Counted from the first letter of the stretch, positions 19,090 to 30,533 are shown. The stretch: DNA of 64,000 bases from an uncultured Clostridia bacterium (GCA_947624715.1 CANQLO010000003.1:30940-94939); one strand, 5' to 3'. The notes: generated from the letters alone by a model not told the origin. Made by a program: numbers and translations.

Positions 19090-20429
19090 TTAAACATAAA
19101 TTACAGCTCGAACCCCTAGAGTATCGGGAGCCCAAGAGCCAGATCGCGAGTAAAACAAACCATGACTGGCATTAATATAGCTCCCACCTACAGTGCGGAT
19201 ATAGAAACATACATTAGAACCGTTGCAATTTACACAAGGAGATGCTAGCCAATAAGATCCTGAAGCTAAACTTCCTACTGCTTTTTTATGTTCATCCGTT
19301 AACCTATAAGAAAAGTAATCATATGTTAGTTCAATATCTTTACTTTGATTATCTGAATTTATTGTGATTACTTCTCCTACACTATCTTCTTTTATTTTAT
19401 CTGGATATTTTACAAATGTTTGAGTTGCATAAGTAGTATCTATACCATTTTCTGGATATTCGCTATCAACCGATGCTTTGTTTTTATAATATACTTTCCT
19501 ATTTGTTGTATCATAATAATATCGGTATACTTTTCCATAATCACCATTAATTTTAGTTAAAAAGTCCTTTCCAATTATACCATATATATCTTCTATTGTT
19601 ACGCTTCTTGCACTGTTTATTCCTGTTCCATCTTTCGCTGCTTGATTTAATGTTTGCACTGCATGTGCATATGACCATACTGCAATATCATATTCACTTG
19701 CATTTTTTTCCAAGTGATCTGTTACATTTTCATTCGTTGCTCTTGAGTCTGTTCTTCCTAAAGTTACATTATTTTCAAGACTTGATTTTGAGACTAATTT
19801 TAATTTGCCATCTTCTACTCCTAGTACTTCCCATTCTCCATTATATTTTCCTTCTGGAACCCCAGTTTCTCCTAGCAATTGATGTATTTCTTCACTACTA
19901 AGTGGCTTTTCCTTTGATACAGTTTTATTGTCTTTTGTATATGTTCCATCTCCATTATCCACCCATGGTTTCTCTATTATTTCCCCATTTTTTGTTACTA
20001 AAAATGCATTTCCTTTTGGTGATGTTACTGTATATGGTCCTTCTTCTTCTCCTATTACTGTCCATGTGTTACTTAAATCGTATCCTAATTTTGTTTTACT
20101 TATTATTCCTGTTTGTTCATCATATGCTGATGCTATGGCCGCCATTAATGTTTCTTCTTCTATTGCTTTTTGTGTTCCCTTTGTAGCTGTTCCTGCTTTT
20201 CCAAACAGTCCTCCATTTAGTGCTATGTTAATTGTTACTGCTACTAATATTAGCATTACAATTATTGTTATTATTAGGGCTATTAAGGTTATACCCTTGC
20301 GGTCAGAGGTTAGAAGTTGGAGGTTAGAAATAAGATTTGAGCGAGTCTTCGTAGTGGTTTTAGTAGTTCCTTCGAAGTGCGGGCGTACGAGGGTCCCGTC
20401 CGCACTACAGTTAATTCTGATTTTAACAT
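19090..20429 (-). CDS. pilin-like secreted/membrane protein 2 (two CGG skips in the leader)
   Basis: ATG 20429 has AAGGAGAG upstream and the same MLK start as the other two pilin-like genes. The zero frame fails. The leader contains GTG, CGG, A CGG G: two in-frame CGG sites (C at 20402 and 20398) one codon apart. Dropping both Cs gives VVGGTLVRPHFEG and leads exactly into DRKGITLIALIITIIVMLIL, the conserved pilin-like helix (Glu5 replaced by Ala). With both skips it has 445 residues. The C-terminal domain has SGSYWLASPCVNCNG, then WAPDTLGVRAVIYV, the DUF6273-like pattern of Clostridia surface proteins. Confidence 0.75.
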
Positions 20430-20649
20430 TTGTTTTTATTCTCTCCTTCTTTTGTATTATTTACTTTTATTTCTTACTTTATGTGTATTATAAGTTATAT
20501 GTTTTTCTTTGTCAATAAGTTCTTGTCTTTTAAAATATAAATTTTTCTTTAAAGATATTATCATATACCTTTTTATTTTTTAATGCTTTTTATGTTTATT
20601 TGTAAATATATATTTTGTTGTTCCTTTTTCGTTTATAATTTATGTCTTT

Positions 20650-20840
20650 GTGCGGGCAGAAAATCGTGTCTGCCCGTACAGCATTTGCAGTTATTTTATT
20701 TTTTCGGGGTGTTTGTTTGAATTTTGTAGGAAGCTTGTCGATTTAATGAAAATTTTAAATTTTCATTAAACAATTAAAAGCTAAAACAATTATTTTTTGA
20801 CAAATGAGCATTCATTTTCAAAAAATAATGTTTTAGCTTT
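20650..20840. repeat. structured repeat upstream of pilin-like gene 2 (copy of 18640-18845)
   Basis: Same order of parts as the copy at 18640: GCGGGCAGAAAAT/GTCTGCCC palindrome, TTTTCGGGGTGTTTG, AAGCTTGTCGATTTAATG, then the AGCTAAAACA...TTTTTTGA hairpin. Differences are scattered single bases and a few indels, so it is an older tandem duplication that includes the gene. Confidence 0.75.
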
Positions 20841-20883
20841 AATTAGTTTATTTTTATATTTATGTATTATTGTTTGTTTTATT

Positions 20884-23154
20884 TTATAAAATTTCCAAAT
20901 TTGCAAATTTTGCCATTAATCGCTTATGTCCAACTTTTTCAAAATTTATATCTAATTTTAAATCTTCTCCTTCTTGCTCTACAGAATTTATAATTCCTTC
21001 CCCAAATTTTTTATGTAATACAGTTACACCAATTTTATACATGCTTAAATCCACATTTGTTTCATTTTTATTTATATTGTTTAAAAAGCTTTCGGCTGTT
21101 CTAAATGTAAATGCTGGCTCTTTCTTAGTAAATTTATCATTAAATGCTTTTGTTTTTATTTTACTTACTGTTCCATATTCCCATTCATATGTACTATCTT
21201 TTTGTTCAAATAAATCATTTTGCTTTGTTTGTTCATATCCTTCTAGTAGTTCTTGTGGTATTTCTTCTATAAATCTTGATACTTTATTGCAAGATGTAGA
21301 ACCAAATATTGTTCTTTGTTTTGCATATGTTAAATATAAATATTCTTCTGCTCTAGTTAATCCTACATAGCAAAGTCTTCTTTCTTCTTCTAATTCCCTT
21401 TGTTCTCCTATTGATTTATAACTTGGAAATATTCCATCTTCCATTCCTACTAGAAATACTACTGGAAACTCTAGTCCTTTTGCACTATGCAGAGTCATTA
21501 ATGTTACTGCTTCGTCCGTTTCTTCTAAATCGTCAACATCACTTGCAAGTGTTATACTTTCTAAAAACTCTGGAAGTGTATTTTCTGCTTCTTCTTCTTC
21601 AAATTCTATTGCAACTGTTAAAAATTCTTCTAAGTTTTCAATTCTATTTTCCGCTTGTGCAGAATTCTCTAATTCTAAAGCTTTAGTATATCCGCTTCTA
21701 TTTAATGTTTCTTTTATAAGGTCTGATATTAGTATATTATCTTTTTTTTCTCTTAAATCTTCTATTAATTCTATAAATTCTCTGGAGTTTGCAAATACTT
21801 TATTTAATCCAAACTCATCTGCTTTTTTTATTACATCATACATAGAAATTCCGATTTACTGTTGCAATTTCTTCTATTTTTTCTAGGCTTGTTTTTCCTA
21901 TCCCTCTTTTTGGTTCATTTATAATTCTTTGCAGACTTAAATTGTCCGAAGTATTTTGAATTAATCTTAAGTATGCTATAATATCTTTTATTTCTTTTCT
22001 TTCATAGAATTTATGCCCACCTACTATTCTGTATGGAATTCCTTCTCTTACAAGTATTTCTTCTATACTACGAGATTGAGTATTCATTCTATAAAGTATA
22101 GCAAAGTCAGAATACTTATAATATTCCGCTCTTCTTAAGTGCTCTATTTGTTCTGCAACATAACTTGCTTCGTCATATTCATCATTACACATATGTACTT
22201 GTGGAAGTTTTCCTTCCTCTTTTTCTGTCCATAGGTTTTTTTCATATTTTTTTGAATTGTTTTTTATAACAGCATTTGCTGCATTTAAAATGCTTTTTGT
22301 TGATCTATAATTTTGCTCTAGTTTTATTATTTTAGTTCCTGGAAAATCCTTTTCAAAATTCAATATATTAGAAATATCAGCTCCGCCTAAAAGAATAAAT
22401 TCCCTGGTCATTATCACCTACTACTGTTATATTTCCATGTCTTGCTGCAAGAAGTGTTATTAATGTAAATTGTGCTTTATTTGTATCCTGATACTCATCT
22501 ACCAATACGTATTTAAATTTTTCTGAATAATATTCTAAAACATCTGGATTTTCTGTTAGTATATTTATTGTGAAATTTATTATATCATCAAAATCTATAC
22601 TATTATTTTCTTTTAGTTTTTTTTGATATCTTGCATATATTTCTGCTATTTTTTCTTTTCTATATTCTCCATTTGCCCTTGCTAAATATTGCTCTGGTGT
22701 AAGCATTTCGTTTTTTGCATTGCTTATTTCTGAGAGTACACTTCTATCTGTAAATATTTTATCATCTATATTTAATTCTCTTAAACATTGTTTTACGAGT
22801 GTCCTTTGGTCTCCTGTATCGAATATTATAAATGAGGTTTGATAACCAATTCTATCTATAAATCTTCTTAAAATTCTTACACATATAGAGTGGAATGTTC
22901 CTATCCACATATCATTTGCTACATCTCCAACTAAGTTTTCTATTCTTGTTTTCATTTCATTTGCTGCTTTATTTGTAAATGTTATTGCAAGAATTTGCCA
23001 TGGTTTTACATTTTTTTCTCCTATTAAATATGCTATTTTATGTGTTAATACTTTTGTTTTTCCGAGAACCAGCTCCTGCAATTATAAGATTTGGTCCTTC
23101 CGTATTTATTACTGCTTCATATTGTTTATCGTTTAACCCTTCTAATATATTCAT
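20884..23154 (-). CDS. pcrA: ATP-dependent DNA helicase PcrA/UvrD (three CGG skips)
   Basis: ATG 23154 (NILEGLNDKQYEAVINTEGP) has AAAGGAG upstream. Three in-frame CGG sites break the frame: C at 23064 in the Walker A motif (AGAGS then CGG, corrected to GAGSGKTKVL), C at 22385 (IYSF then GAD), and C at 21853 (ATVN then GISMYDVIKK). All three land on family-conserved Gly. Dropping each C gives one 755-residue SF1A helicase with motifs DEYQDTN, VVGDNDQ, EQNYRST, LMTLHSAKGLEF and VGLTRA. It unwinds DNA in repair and plasmid replication. The zero frame would be three fragments. Confidence 0.93.
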
Positions 23155-23223
23155 TTGTTTACTCCTTTGATTCTTTAAGATTTATCTTTTATATTTTCCT
23201 CTACAAACTACAATTTATATTTA

Positions 23224-23671
23224 TTAAATTATATCCATTATTCTGTTTATACAATTTTCTATTTCTTTTGCACATTTTTTATATACATCTAACCCATATC
23301 CCCAAGGATCTTTTATATCTAAATCATTTTCTGGATATCCGAGCATATTCCTTAATTGTAAATATTTTATCTTTTAGCTTAGGATACATATTTATAACAT
23401 TATTTTTATGTGCTGTTGTTGCACAAAGTATTACATCCATATTTTCAATGTTTGAATTTCTAATATTAGTTGCTCTATGAGTTTTTAAGTCTATTCCATA
23501 TTCTTTCATTGTTTCTATACCTTCATATGTTGGTATATCTCCATTTTCTGCATATATTCCACATGAATATACTTCAATATTTTTATTTTCTTCTTTTGCT
23601 TTTTTTGCAAGCATCATATGCGCCATTGCACTTCTGCATATGTTGCCTGTGCATATAAACATTATTTTCAT
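23224..23671 (-). CDS. low-molecular-weight protein-tyrosine phosphatase family protein (CGG skip)
   Basis: Motif CTGNICRSAMAH gives the P-loop C-x5-R near residue 7. An in-frame CGG (C at 23341) follows GCT in KEYA. Dropping C continues as GYPENDLDIKDPWGYGLDVY and ends KKCAKEIENCINRIMDII, with the family's D-P-W-G acid motif, needed for catalysis. Without it the frame ends after SRK. The skipped reading gives 148 residues, normal for the family. Probably arginine or tyrosine phosphatase. Confidence 0.92.
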
Positions 23672-23701
23672 TTTTCCTCCTGTAAAATTAATTTTTTTCT
23701 A

Positions 23702-25094
23702 TTATATTAAAGAAATTAATGCAGTGTTTCTTCCTGCTTTTTCTCCTTCTTTTCTATATGAGTGAATTATATTACTATTACATACAGTACAAATTTTGCT
23801 GTCAATAATATTTTCTTCTAATATTCCCTCTTCCTTTAATAAATTTTTGTTTATTTCTACTGTATCTATAAAATAACTTTTTGATTCTTGATTATATTTT
23901 ATTATATCATTTATATTTTTCATATATTTAAATTGATTATAGAAAATATCTTTTACATCTTGTTTTACTTCAAAATGACACTTTCTTATTGTTGGTCCAA
24001 TTACACATATTATATCCTCTGGATTACAATTATATTTTTGTTTTAAAAATTTTATAGCATTTTTTGCTATTTTTTTTGTTGTACCCTGCCAACCTGAATG
24101 AATATTACCAATAATATTTTTATTTTTATCAAATAAATAAATTGGCGTGCAGTCTGCAAATGTTAAAGATAAAATTTTATTTTTTTCTTTTGTAACTAAT
24201 CCATCTATATCTATAAATTTCTCATTAAAAATTCCGTATTTCTTTATTAACTTCTTTTATATTGTTTGTATGCGTTTGATACGGTCTTATTATATTTTTA
24301 CTGTCTAACTTTAATAATTCACATACTGATTTATAATTACTATCTGCCTTACTTTTTATATTTTTATATGTATCATTACTTCCAAAATCAAGCGGTTTTA
24401 ATGTAAAAGCATGTGTTAAAATATTATTATATTCCAATAATGCTTTAAATTTTAAAAGTTTTACATCTCCATCTTGAATAATTACAGTTTCTTTACTCTT
24501 TATCATTTGACTTTCTACTATTTCTTTTATATTTTTTATATGATTTTCTATATTAGAATCATTATTATTTACAATTACATAATTTGAATTTTTTATATAA
24601 AAGTCATCCTTTGGCTGTGATTTTATTCTTGATTTTGCAATTTTTTCATCTATATTATCTCTTTTGCATATTCTTTTTACCTTTACCTCTTCATCTGCTA
24701 TAACAGATATTACTATATCGCATATTTCATTTAACCCACTTTCTATTAAAAGCGGTGCATCAATTATTTGCATTTTACTTCCATTTAAATTAACTATTTC
24801 TTTTATTTCCTCTACTACATATTTAAATGTAAGTGTATTTAACCTTTCTCTTTTTTTATCATCTGCAAATATTATTTCTGCAAGCTTTGCTCTATTTATT
24901 TCCCCGTTTTCTAATAAAACGTCTTTTCCAAACTCTTTTACTATTTCGTTAAAATACTCCATGCCTTGCTTTGATATTTCTTTTGCAATTTTATCTGCAT
25001 CTATTAAATTTGCATTATACTCATCTTTTAATAATTTACTTATTAAAGTTTTTCCACTTCCAGAATTTCCTGTTATTCCTAATATTTCATTCAT
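23702..25094 (-). CDS. coaE: dephospho-CoA kinase fused to a PgeF/YlmD purine-nucleoside phosphorylase-like domain (CGG skip)
   Basis: Residues 1-195 are CoaE: ILGITGNSGSGKTLISKLLK P-loop, then IIDAPLLIESGLNEICDIVI and RIKSQ, which phosphorylates dephospho-CoA. From about 205 the chain becomes the laccase-domain family: VKLLKFKALLEYNNILTHAF, YQTHTNNIKEV. An in-frame CGG (C at 24236) follows ATA; dropping C gives GIFNEKFIDIDGLVTKEKNK, then LTFADCTPIYL and IHSGWQGTTKKIAKN with the Cys/His metal ligands. With the skip the fusion has 463 residues. The two activities are not usually on one chain. The next gene is coaD. Confidence 0.86.
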
Positions 25095-25124
25095 ATTATT
25101 CTCCTTTTTAAAATGTCAATTAGA

Positions 25125-25265
25125 TAAATTGTAGTTTGTATAATGGTATTTGGTGTTTAGAATTTGGAATTTTGTGTAGGGGCGGGTGCATTTGGTTTGT
25201 TGTTGTTTGCAATGGTTTATTTCTAATCTCTAACCTCTAAATTCTAACTTCTAAACCACAATTTA
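25125..25265. repeat. TIR-bounded repeat R2
   Basis: TAAATTGTAGTTTGT at 25125 faces AAACCACAATTTA at 25253-25265. Inside are tandem short words (AATTTGGAATTT, TAACCTCTAAATTC). Its right end overlaps the coaD stop codon. Confidence 0.7.
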
Positions 25266-25739
25266 TTTTAAAGAATTTAATAATTCTTCTATTGGTCTTG
25301 GTACAAATTCACTAATATCTTTGTTATTACTATATAACTCCATTACAACACTAGAAGATAAATATCCTAATTCTCCTGCCCTAAAATAGCATGTATCCAT
25401 TTTCGCTACTTTTTCATTAATTGCTGATATATTCTCTTCGTATTCATAATCTGTACCATTTCTTAACCCTCTAATTAATATATTTGCATTACATTCTTTT
25501 GCTTTATCAACTGTTAATCCCTCATATAATACTACTTCTACATTATTTAAATTTTCCTCACTTACTGTTTTTTCTATCGCTAATTTCATTTTATTTTTAT
25601 CAATTCGCTCTATTTTATCTACGTTATATCCTATGCCAATTATTACTTTATCAAAACACTTTGCTGATTTTTTTACTATTGCTAAATGTCCATTTGTAAA
25701 TGGGTCAAATGAACCTGCATAAAATCCTATCATTCCCAT
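25263..25739 (-). CDS. coaD: phosphopantetheine adenylyltransferase
   Basis: Makes dephospho-CoA, one step before CoaE, which lies just downstream. The sequence has the nucleotidyltransferase signature GFYAGSFDPFTNGHLAIVKK, then LTVDKAKECNANILIRGLRN and YLSSSVVMELYSNNKDISEF. Length 158 residues, standard. GGAGACAT lies before the ATG. No in-frame CGG. Confidence 0.96.
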   Translation of the reverse strand: MGMIGFYAGSFDPFTNGHLAIVKKSAKCFDKVIIGIGYNVDKIERIDKNKMKLAIEKTVSEENLNNVEVVLYEGLTVDKAKECNANILIRGLRNGTDYEYEENISAINEKVAKMDTCYFRAGELGYLSSSVVMELYSNNKDISEFVPRPIEELLNSLK

Positions 25740-25762
25740 AATTATGTCTCCTTTTGCACTAT

Positions 25763-28700
25763 TTATAATTTTTCTAAAATTTCTTCTTTTGTTTCGTTTT
25801 CTATATATGAATAGCTATTTGTTCTTGGGTTAAATCTACAAATTGTTCTATATTCACAATATTTGCATGAATCAGTTTTTGTTTTTTTATTGTATACTGG
25901 TTTTATATCTATTTTTCCACTTAATATATCTTTTGCTATATCTTTTATTATTTTTTCTGCTGTTTTTTGTAATTTAGTAAATTCCTCTTTTGATATTACA
26001 TTTGATTTTGATTTGCTAACATTTCCGTCTTTATCTACATATACTGGTATTACATTTGATGAACCTTTATCTAATGTTTTGTCCATTTTTTTAATTATAT
26101 CAATATCTGCTAAAATCATACCATTCATTTTAAATCTTTTCTTTAATTCTTCTTTTATTTGCTCTTCTGTTTTGTTTTTATCTGATTTAATTATCGGGTC
26201 TATCATTTTAAAATATAACATTCCCGCTGGCAACTTATTTTCTTTTTCTGATACAACACTATCTAAGTATGTAATTAGTTGTATTTGAGTTCCTGAAATT
26301 AATTCATTTAAATCTATATTTTTATCTGAAGATTTATAATCTATTATCCTTATATATTGCCCTTTTTCTGTTTTAGCAACATCTAATCTATCTATTTTGC
26401 CTATAATTTCTACATTGTCTATTTTTCTTTTAAATTCTATTTCATTACCTAAAATTTCAAAATCACTATTTTGTATTTGAAATACTATATATTTTATAGA
26501 TTGAATAATTACCTTTTTTAATCTGTTTGTTAAAACTATAAATCTTGGATTACTTGTAAATATGTAGTTTTTACTTAAATTTAGTTTTTGGTTTATTATA
26601 TCATTTACATCTATTTCTATTTCTTTTTCTGTTATATTTTTTACATCATTTACATTTTCAAAAAATGTATCTATTATATCATGCATAAATGTACCTGTGT
26701 CAATTGGTTTTATTTTTAAATCTTCATTTTCTTTTAGTTTTAAACCATATTTTAGGTGAAATGAAAATGGACATTTTCTATATTGTTCTAGCCTTGATAT
26801 GCTTGTTTTTAATACATTACCATATAATCTTTTTATGTTTTTTTCTGATATATCTTCTGGATTGTTTTTATCTTCAAATCCCTTTATTGCTTTTTGTAAT
26901 TTTATATTCCAATTTTCATTATTTTTATACCAATTATATACGTTTGACCAAATATTGTCTACTTCCTCATTATTTTCTAATTTTCTAATATTTACAAGTA
27001 AATCCTTAAATGTTGCTTTTGAAGTACTTATATTTGTTTTTTCCTCTAATATATTACTTTCTTCTTTTAAATTAGGAAATATCTTTTTTATTTTTGAAAT
27101 TAATGTTGATGGTCTAATAGCTTTTCCATCCTTATCCGAAGAAGAATAAGATAAATATATATTTTCCTCTGCTGTTGTAAAAGCTTTATATATGTTGAAC
27201 TGTTCTTCATATAAATTGTCTAATGTTCCTTTTGCTAATTCTATTCCATGTTTATTTAATATTTCCCTATCTTTATCGTTTAAAAATCCCTCACTAGTAT
27301 TTACTCCTGGAAATACTCCATCATTTAATCCTAAAATAAATAATGTTTTTATTTTATGGCTTCTAGACCTTTCTATATCTCCAATTATTACCTGGTCTAT
27401 TGATTGTGGTATTTCTCCAAATTGGCTAACTTCTAATCCAGATTTTAATATTTCTCTGTATTCCTCAAATGTCATTTTTTGTTTACCAAATATTAAAATT
27501 ATTTCGTCTAAAATATCCATTAATATATTCCAACTAGCTACATATTCATTTGCATATTCAATTTCTTTTTTAATTTCTATATTTTTTAGTTTGTTTTCTA
27601 ATTTTTGTCTTATTTCATTTTCTTCTAAAAACTCATATAATTGCTTTGTTATATCCTCTGCTGTTTTTTTATTTTTTAGTTTTTCACTTAAATTTATTAA
27701 TGGATTTACAATTATTTTTCTTAAATTATTTAATTTTTCTATATCTGTATTTAAAGAATCATATTTCCAATCTTCTTTATACCACTTGTTTCCTCTTATT
27801 CCCCATTTTCTACAGTAATTTTCTAATTTATACATATCACTTTTTGTTATATTGGTAAATCCTGTTTTTATGTATGTCCATATTGCATCAGATGACCAGT
27901 TTTTTACATATATATCAAATATTGCAAGTATATATTTTACTAGAATATTATCATTTAATTCTTTTTTTATATCTATAAATACTGGTATTTCATATTTTGG
28001 AAATTCTGCTAGAATTGCGCTTGTATAATTATCTATATTTTTTGTAATTATTGATATATCTTTATATCTTATATTTTTTTCTCTGACTAATTTATTTATT
28101 GTTTTAGCAACCTTTTCTATTTCTGCATAAGGATTTGCACAAAGTGATAAATGAATGCTTTCTACATCTTTATTGTATATTTGATTTTTGCTTTCGTATA
28201 TATTTTTTTCTAATACTTGTAATTCATTGTTTTTAAATCTATACTGTTTATTTAGTTCTATAGCATTTTCTATGTTTACATTTGCTTGTTTTGCACGGTC
28301 TAATAACTTTTTTGCAACTTGTTTATTTGAATAAAATATATCACTTTCTGGTTTTTTTACTTCTTCTAGTTTATCTATACACATTGTTATTGATACTTGT
28401 TTTGCTTTTTTTAATAATTCTTCTATTATTTCATATTCTTGCACTGTAAATCCAGAAAATTCATCTATATATATTAAACTATTATCAAACATTTTACTAT
28501 ATTTTATTTGCTTATATAAAATTGTAAGTATATCTTCTTCGTCTATATAGTTATTTTTAATTGTTCCCTCATAGGCAGAATATATTTTATTTATATCTTC
28601 TAATTTAAGTTTTAAAAGCATGTCTTCTGTTTTATCCATCTCTTTTTGGAGTGTTTCGGTATTAATATCGTGTTTTTTTAATTCCGTTATTGTTCTTAAA

Positions 28701-29053
28701 GCTAAATCTATTTCGCTTGTTCTTCCCAAAAAATTTAATTTTGTTTTGTTTTTATTTACAATATATTTAACAAGCATTGCTTTACCTGTTTTTGTTAGAT
28801 TTGTTTTAGTATTTCCACCTATTTCTATACTTACTCTATGTGCTAATCTTTTAAAGCTAAGGACTTCTGCATTTATTGTACTACCTATTTTTAATGTATC
28901 TAGTAATCTTTTTTCTGTTGCATAAGAAAACTGCTCTGGCACAATAATATATATTTTTTGTGCCAGATTATTTAATAGTTTTTGTTTAATTTCATTTAGA
29001 CAAAACTCACTTTTACCTGTACCTGCTCGTCCATATATTAATCGCATTCCCAT
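25763..29053 (-). CDS. addB: AddB-type helicase-nuclease subunit
   Basis: 1096 residues, usual for AddB (Gram-positive counterpart of RecB/RecC). N-terminal Walker A GRAGTGKSEFCLNEI; C-terminal RecB nuclease domain with IIDYKSSDKNIDL and iron-sulfur Cys residues (LEQYRKCPFSFHLKYGL near 790, then SCKYCEYRTICRF near 1070). It processes double-strand breaks with AddA, which is not in this window. It is the longest gene here and has no in-frame CGG, which shows CGG is avoided where it is not a skip site. Confidence 0.93.
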   Translation of the reverse strand: MGMRLIYGRAGTGKSEFCLNEIKQKLLNNLAQKIYIIVPEQFSYATEKRLLDTLKIGSTINAEVLSFKRLAHRVSIEIGGNTKTNLTKTGKAMLVKYIVNKNKTKLNFLGRTSEIDLALRTITELKKHDINTETLQKEMDKTEDMLLKLKLEDINKIYSAYEGTIKNNYIDEEDILTILYKQIKYSKMFDNSLIYIDEFSGFTVQEYEIIEELLKKAKQVSITMCIDKLEEVKKPESDIFYSNKQVAKKLLDRAKQANVNIENAIELNKQYRFKNNELQVLEKNIYESKNQIYNKDVESIHLSLCANPYAEIEKVAKTINKLVREKNIRYKDISIITKNIDNYTSAILAEFPKYEIPVFIDIKKELNDNILVKYILAIFDIYVKNWSSDAIWTYIKTGFTNITKSDMYKLENYCRKWGIRGNKWYKEDWKYDSLNTDIEKLNNLRKIIVNPLINLSEKLKNKKTAEDITKQLYEFLEENEIRQKLENKLKNIEIKKEIEYANEYVASWNILMDILDEIILIFGKQKMTFEEYREILKSGLEVSQFGEIPQSIDQVIIGDIERSRSHKIKTLFILGLNDGVFPGVNTSEGFLNDKDREILNKHGIELAKGTLDNLYEEQFNIYKAFTTAEENIYLSYSSSDKDGKAIRPSTLISKIKKIFPNLKEESNILEEKTNISTSKATFKDLLVNIRKLENNEEVDNIWSNVYNWYKNNENWNIKLQKAIKGFEDKNNPEDISEKNIKRLYGNVLKTSISRLEQYRKCPFSFHLKYGLKLKENEDLKIKPIDTGTFMHDIIDTFFENVNDVKNITEKEIEIDVNDIINQKLNLSKNYIFTSNPRFIVLTNRLKKVIIQSIKYIVFQIQNSDFEILGNEIEFKRKIDNVEIIGKIDRLDVAKTEKGQYIRIIDYKSSDKNIDLNELISGTQIQLITYLDSVVSEKENKLPAGMLYFKMIDPIIKSDKNKTEEQIKEELKKRFKMNGMILADIDIIKKMDKTLDKGSSNVIPVYVDKDGNVSKSKSNVISKEEFTKLQKTAEKIIKDIAKDILSGKIDIKPVYNKKTKTDSCKYCEYRTICRFNPRTNSYSYIENETKEEILEKL

Positions 29054-29059
29054 TTATAT

Positions 29060-29923
29060 TTATGCTCCTCTTCTCCAATAAAACAAATACTGTTGTGCCA
29101 TTCCTGCCAGATTTCCGTATTTTTTTCTTGCTAGTTCTTCTATTTCTTTTTTATTTACTTTTGTTTCGTCTTCATTTTTTATATAAAGTTCATTCATTAC
29201 TCTTCTTACCCATACATCAATTGGAAAAACCTCTAATTTTTTTAAAGTAGAAAATAACATTATGCAATCTGCAACCTTTGGTCCTACCCCAGGAAATTTT
29301 AACAATTCTTCTCTTAAAACATTTACATCTTTTTCATTTTGTAATTCATTTAATTTATTTTTATTTTCATTTATTCTTTTTGTGGTTTCATATACTCTTA
29401 TATCTCTAAAACCTAATCCGAGTTCTCTAAGGTCTTGTACACTTGCTTTTGATAATTGCTTAGCACTTGGAAATGTATAATATTCTTGCCCTCTCCAAAT
29501 AATTTTATTTCCATAATTTTTAGACAATCTTTCTATTATTCCTTTTATTCTAGGAATATTGTTATTTGCTGAAATTATAAAAGATATTAACGTTTCCCAT
29601 AAATCTTGATTTAAAATTCTAATTCCTTCTCCATATTTAATACTAGTTTTTAAATAATCATCGATAGATGATAGTTTTCTTTTTATGTCCTCGTAATTAG
29701 TATCTAGATCAAAATATTTTTTGCATTCCTCCTTTATATCACCACTGCATACTCCGGTAAATATAATACTTGAATTTTCTTTTTTTACATTTATTACATT
29801 TTGTACAAATACTCCTGTATAACTTCCATCGTTTTGTTTATTCCATCTAAAACATTGTCCGCAATCAAATATATGACTTGGCTCAAATGACTTACAATTT
29901 TCTAATATATATTGCTGTTCCAT
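29060..29923 (-). CDS. N-glycosylase/DNA lyase, OGG1 type
   Basis: 287 residues: N-terminal beta domain (CGQCFRWNKQNDGSYTGVFV), then the HhH-GPD fold with LISFIISANNNIPRIKGIIE, PGVGPKVADCIMLF (hairpin with the catalytic Lys) and VFPIDVWVRRVMNEL (catalytic Asp). These enzymes remove 8-oxoguanine and cut the strand. The gene ends 7 bp before addB, suggesting an operon of repair genes. Gly codons preceded by C (CTC GGA, TAC GGA, TGC GGA) occur out of frame with CGG and are read normally. Confidence 0.9.
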   Translation of the reverse strand: MEQQYILENCKSFEPSHIFDCGQCFRWNKQNDGSYTGVFVQNVINVKKENSSIIFTGVCSGDIKEECKKYFDLDTNYEDIKRKLSSIDDYLKTSIKYGEGIRILNQDLWETLISFIISANNNIPRIKGIIERLSKNYGNKIIWRGQEYYTFPSAKQLSKASVQDLRELGLGFRDIRVYETTKRINENKNKLNELQNEKDVNVLREELLKFPGVGPKVADCIMLFSTLKKLEVFPIDVWVRRVMNELYIKNEDETKVNKKEIEELARKKYGNLAGMAQQYLFYWRRGA

Positions 29924-30017
29924 TACCGCTCTCCTTTTATTCTACAAATTTATTATATTATTTTTTTTATCTTTTGGCAACTACTTATATTTTTGTAAGG
30001 CTTAATAATTTTGCTTT

Positions 30018-30308
30018 ATAAATTGAGAGGAGCGTGTGGACGTGAGGAAAAAATTTATTTCGCAGAAATGGGATTTTTTCCTCTGTCCTAGCGACTTTGA
30101 AAAAGAAATAGACCTCTCTTAAAGGTTAATTTTTTTCAAAGCGGGCGGACACGAGGCCCAGTATTTGTTTAATGAATAGTGAAGATTGAATAATGAATAA
30201 TTAATTCTTCACTGTTTGAAGGTGAATTCAGGACAGTCCCAAAAATCCCCAAAATTGGTGATTTTTAGGGACAGTCCCTAGAATTCCCCTCACACAAACT
30301 CCAATTTA
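30018..30308. repeat. TIR-bounded repeat R3 (GTGTGGACGTGAGG module plus the ACAGTCCC palindrome)
   Basis: The GTGTGGACGTGAGG module (30026-30110) is nearly identical to 14290-14390. It is followed by a GCGGGCGGACACGAGG fragment and then a palindrome, GGACAGTCCC...CCAAAATTGG...GGGACAGTCCC (about 30220-30290). Right terminus ACAAACTCCAATTTA at 30294-30308. The left terminus is degraded to TAAATTG. Confidence 0.75.
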
Positions 30309-30397
30309 TTTGCCTATATAGTTACATATTTTTTATTATTAATTGACATTTTATTTTTATTATATTATTATAATATTAGTTAAAGGGGATGATAATT

Positions 30398-30532
30398 ATG
30401 AAATATATATGTGATATATGTGGATTTGTTTATGATGATGACAAAGAAGCAGTAAAATTTGAAGATTTACCAGATAACTGGGTTTGTCCAATTTGTGGTG
30501 CTGGAAAAGATTCTTTTTCTAAATCAGAATAG
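30398..30532 (+). CDS. rubredoxin-like electron carrier (short form)
   Basis: ATG 30398 follows AAAGGGGATG. The 44-residue peptide has [12 protein letters not shown] and [13 protein letters not shown], the two CxxC iron-binding pairs of rubredoxin. It is shorter than most rubredoxins (about 52), missing part of the middle loop. It probably carries electrons to a peroxidase or oxidoreductase under oxidative stress in an anaerobe. Confidence 0.88.
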   Translation: MKYICDICGFVYDDDKEAVKFEDLPDNWVCPICGAGKDSFSKSE

Positions 30533-30533
30533 T

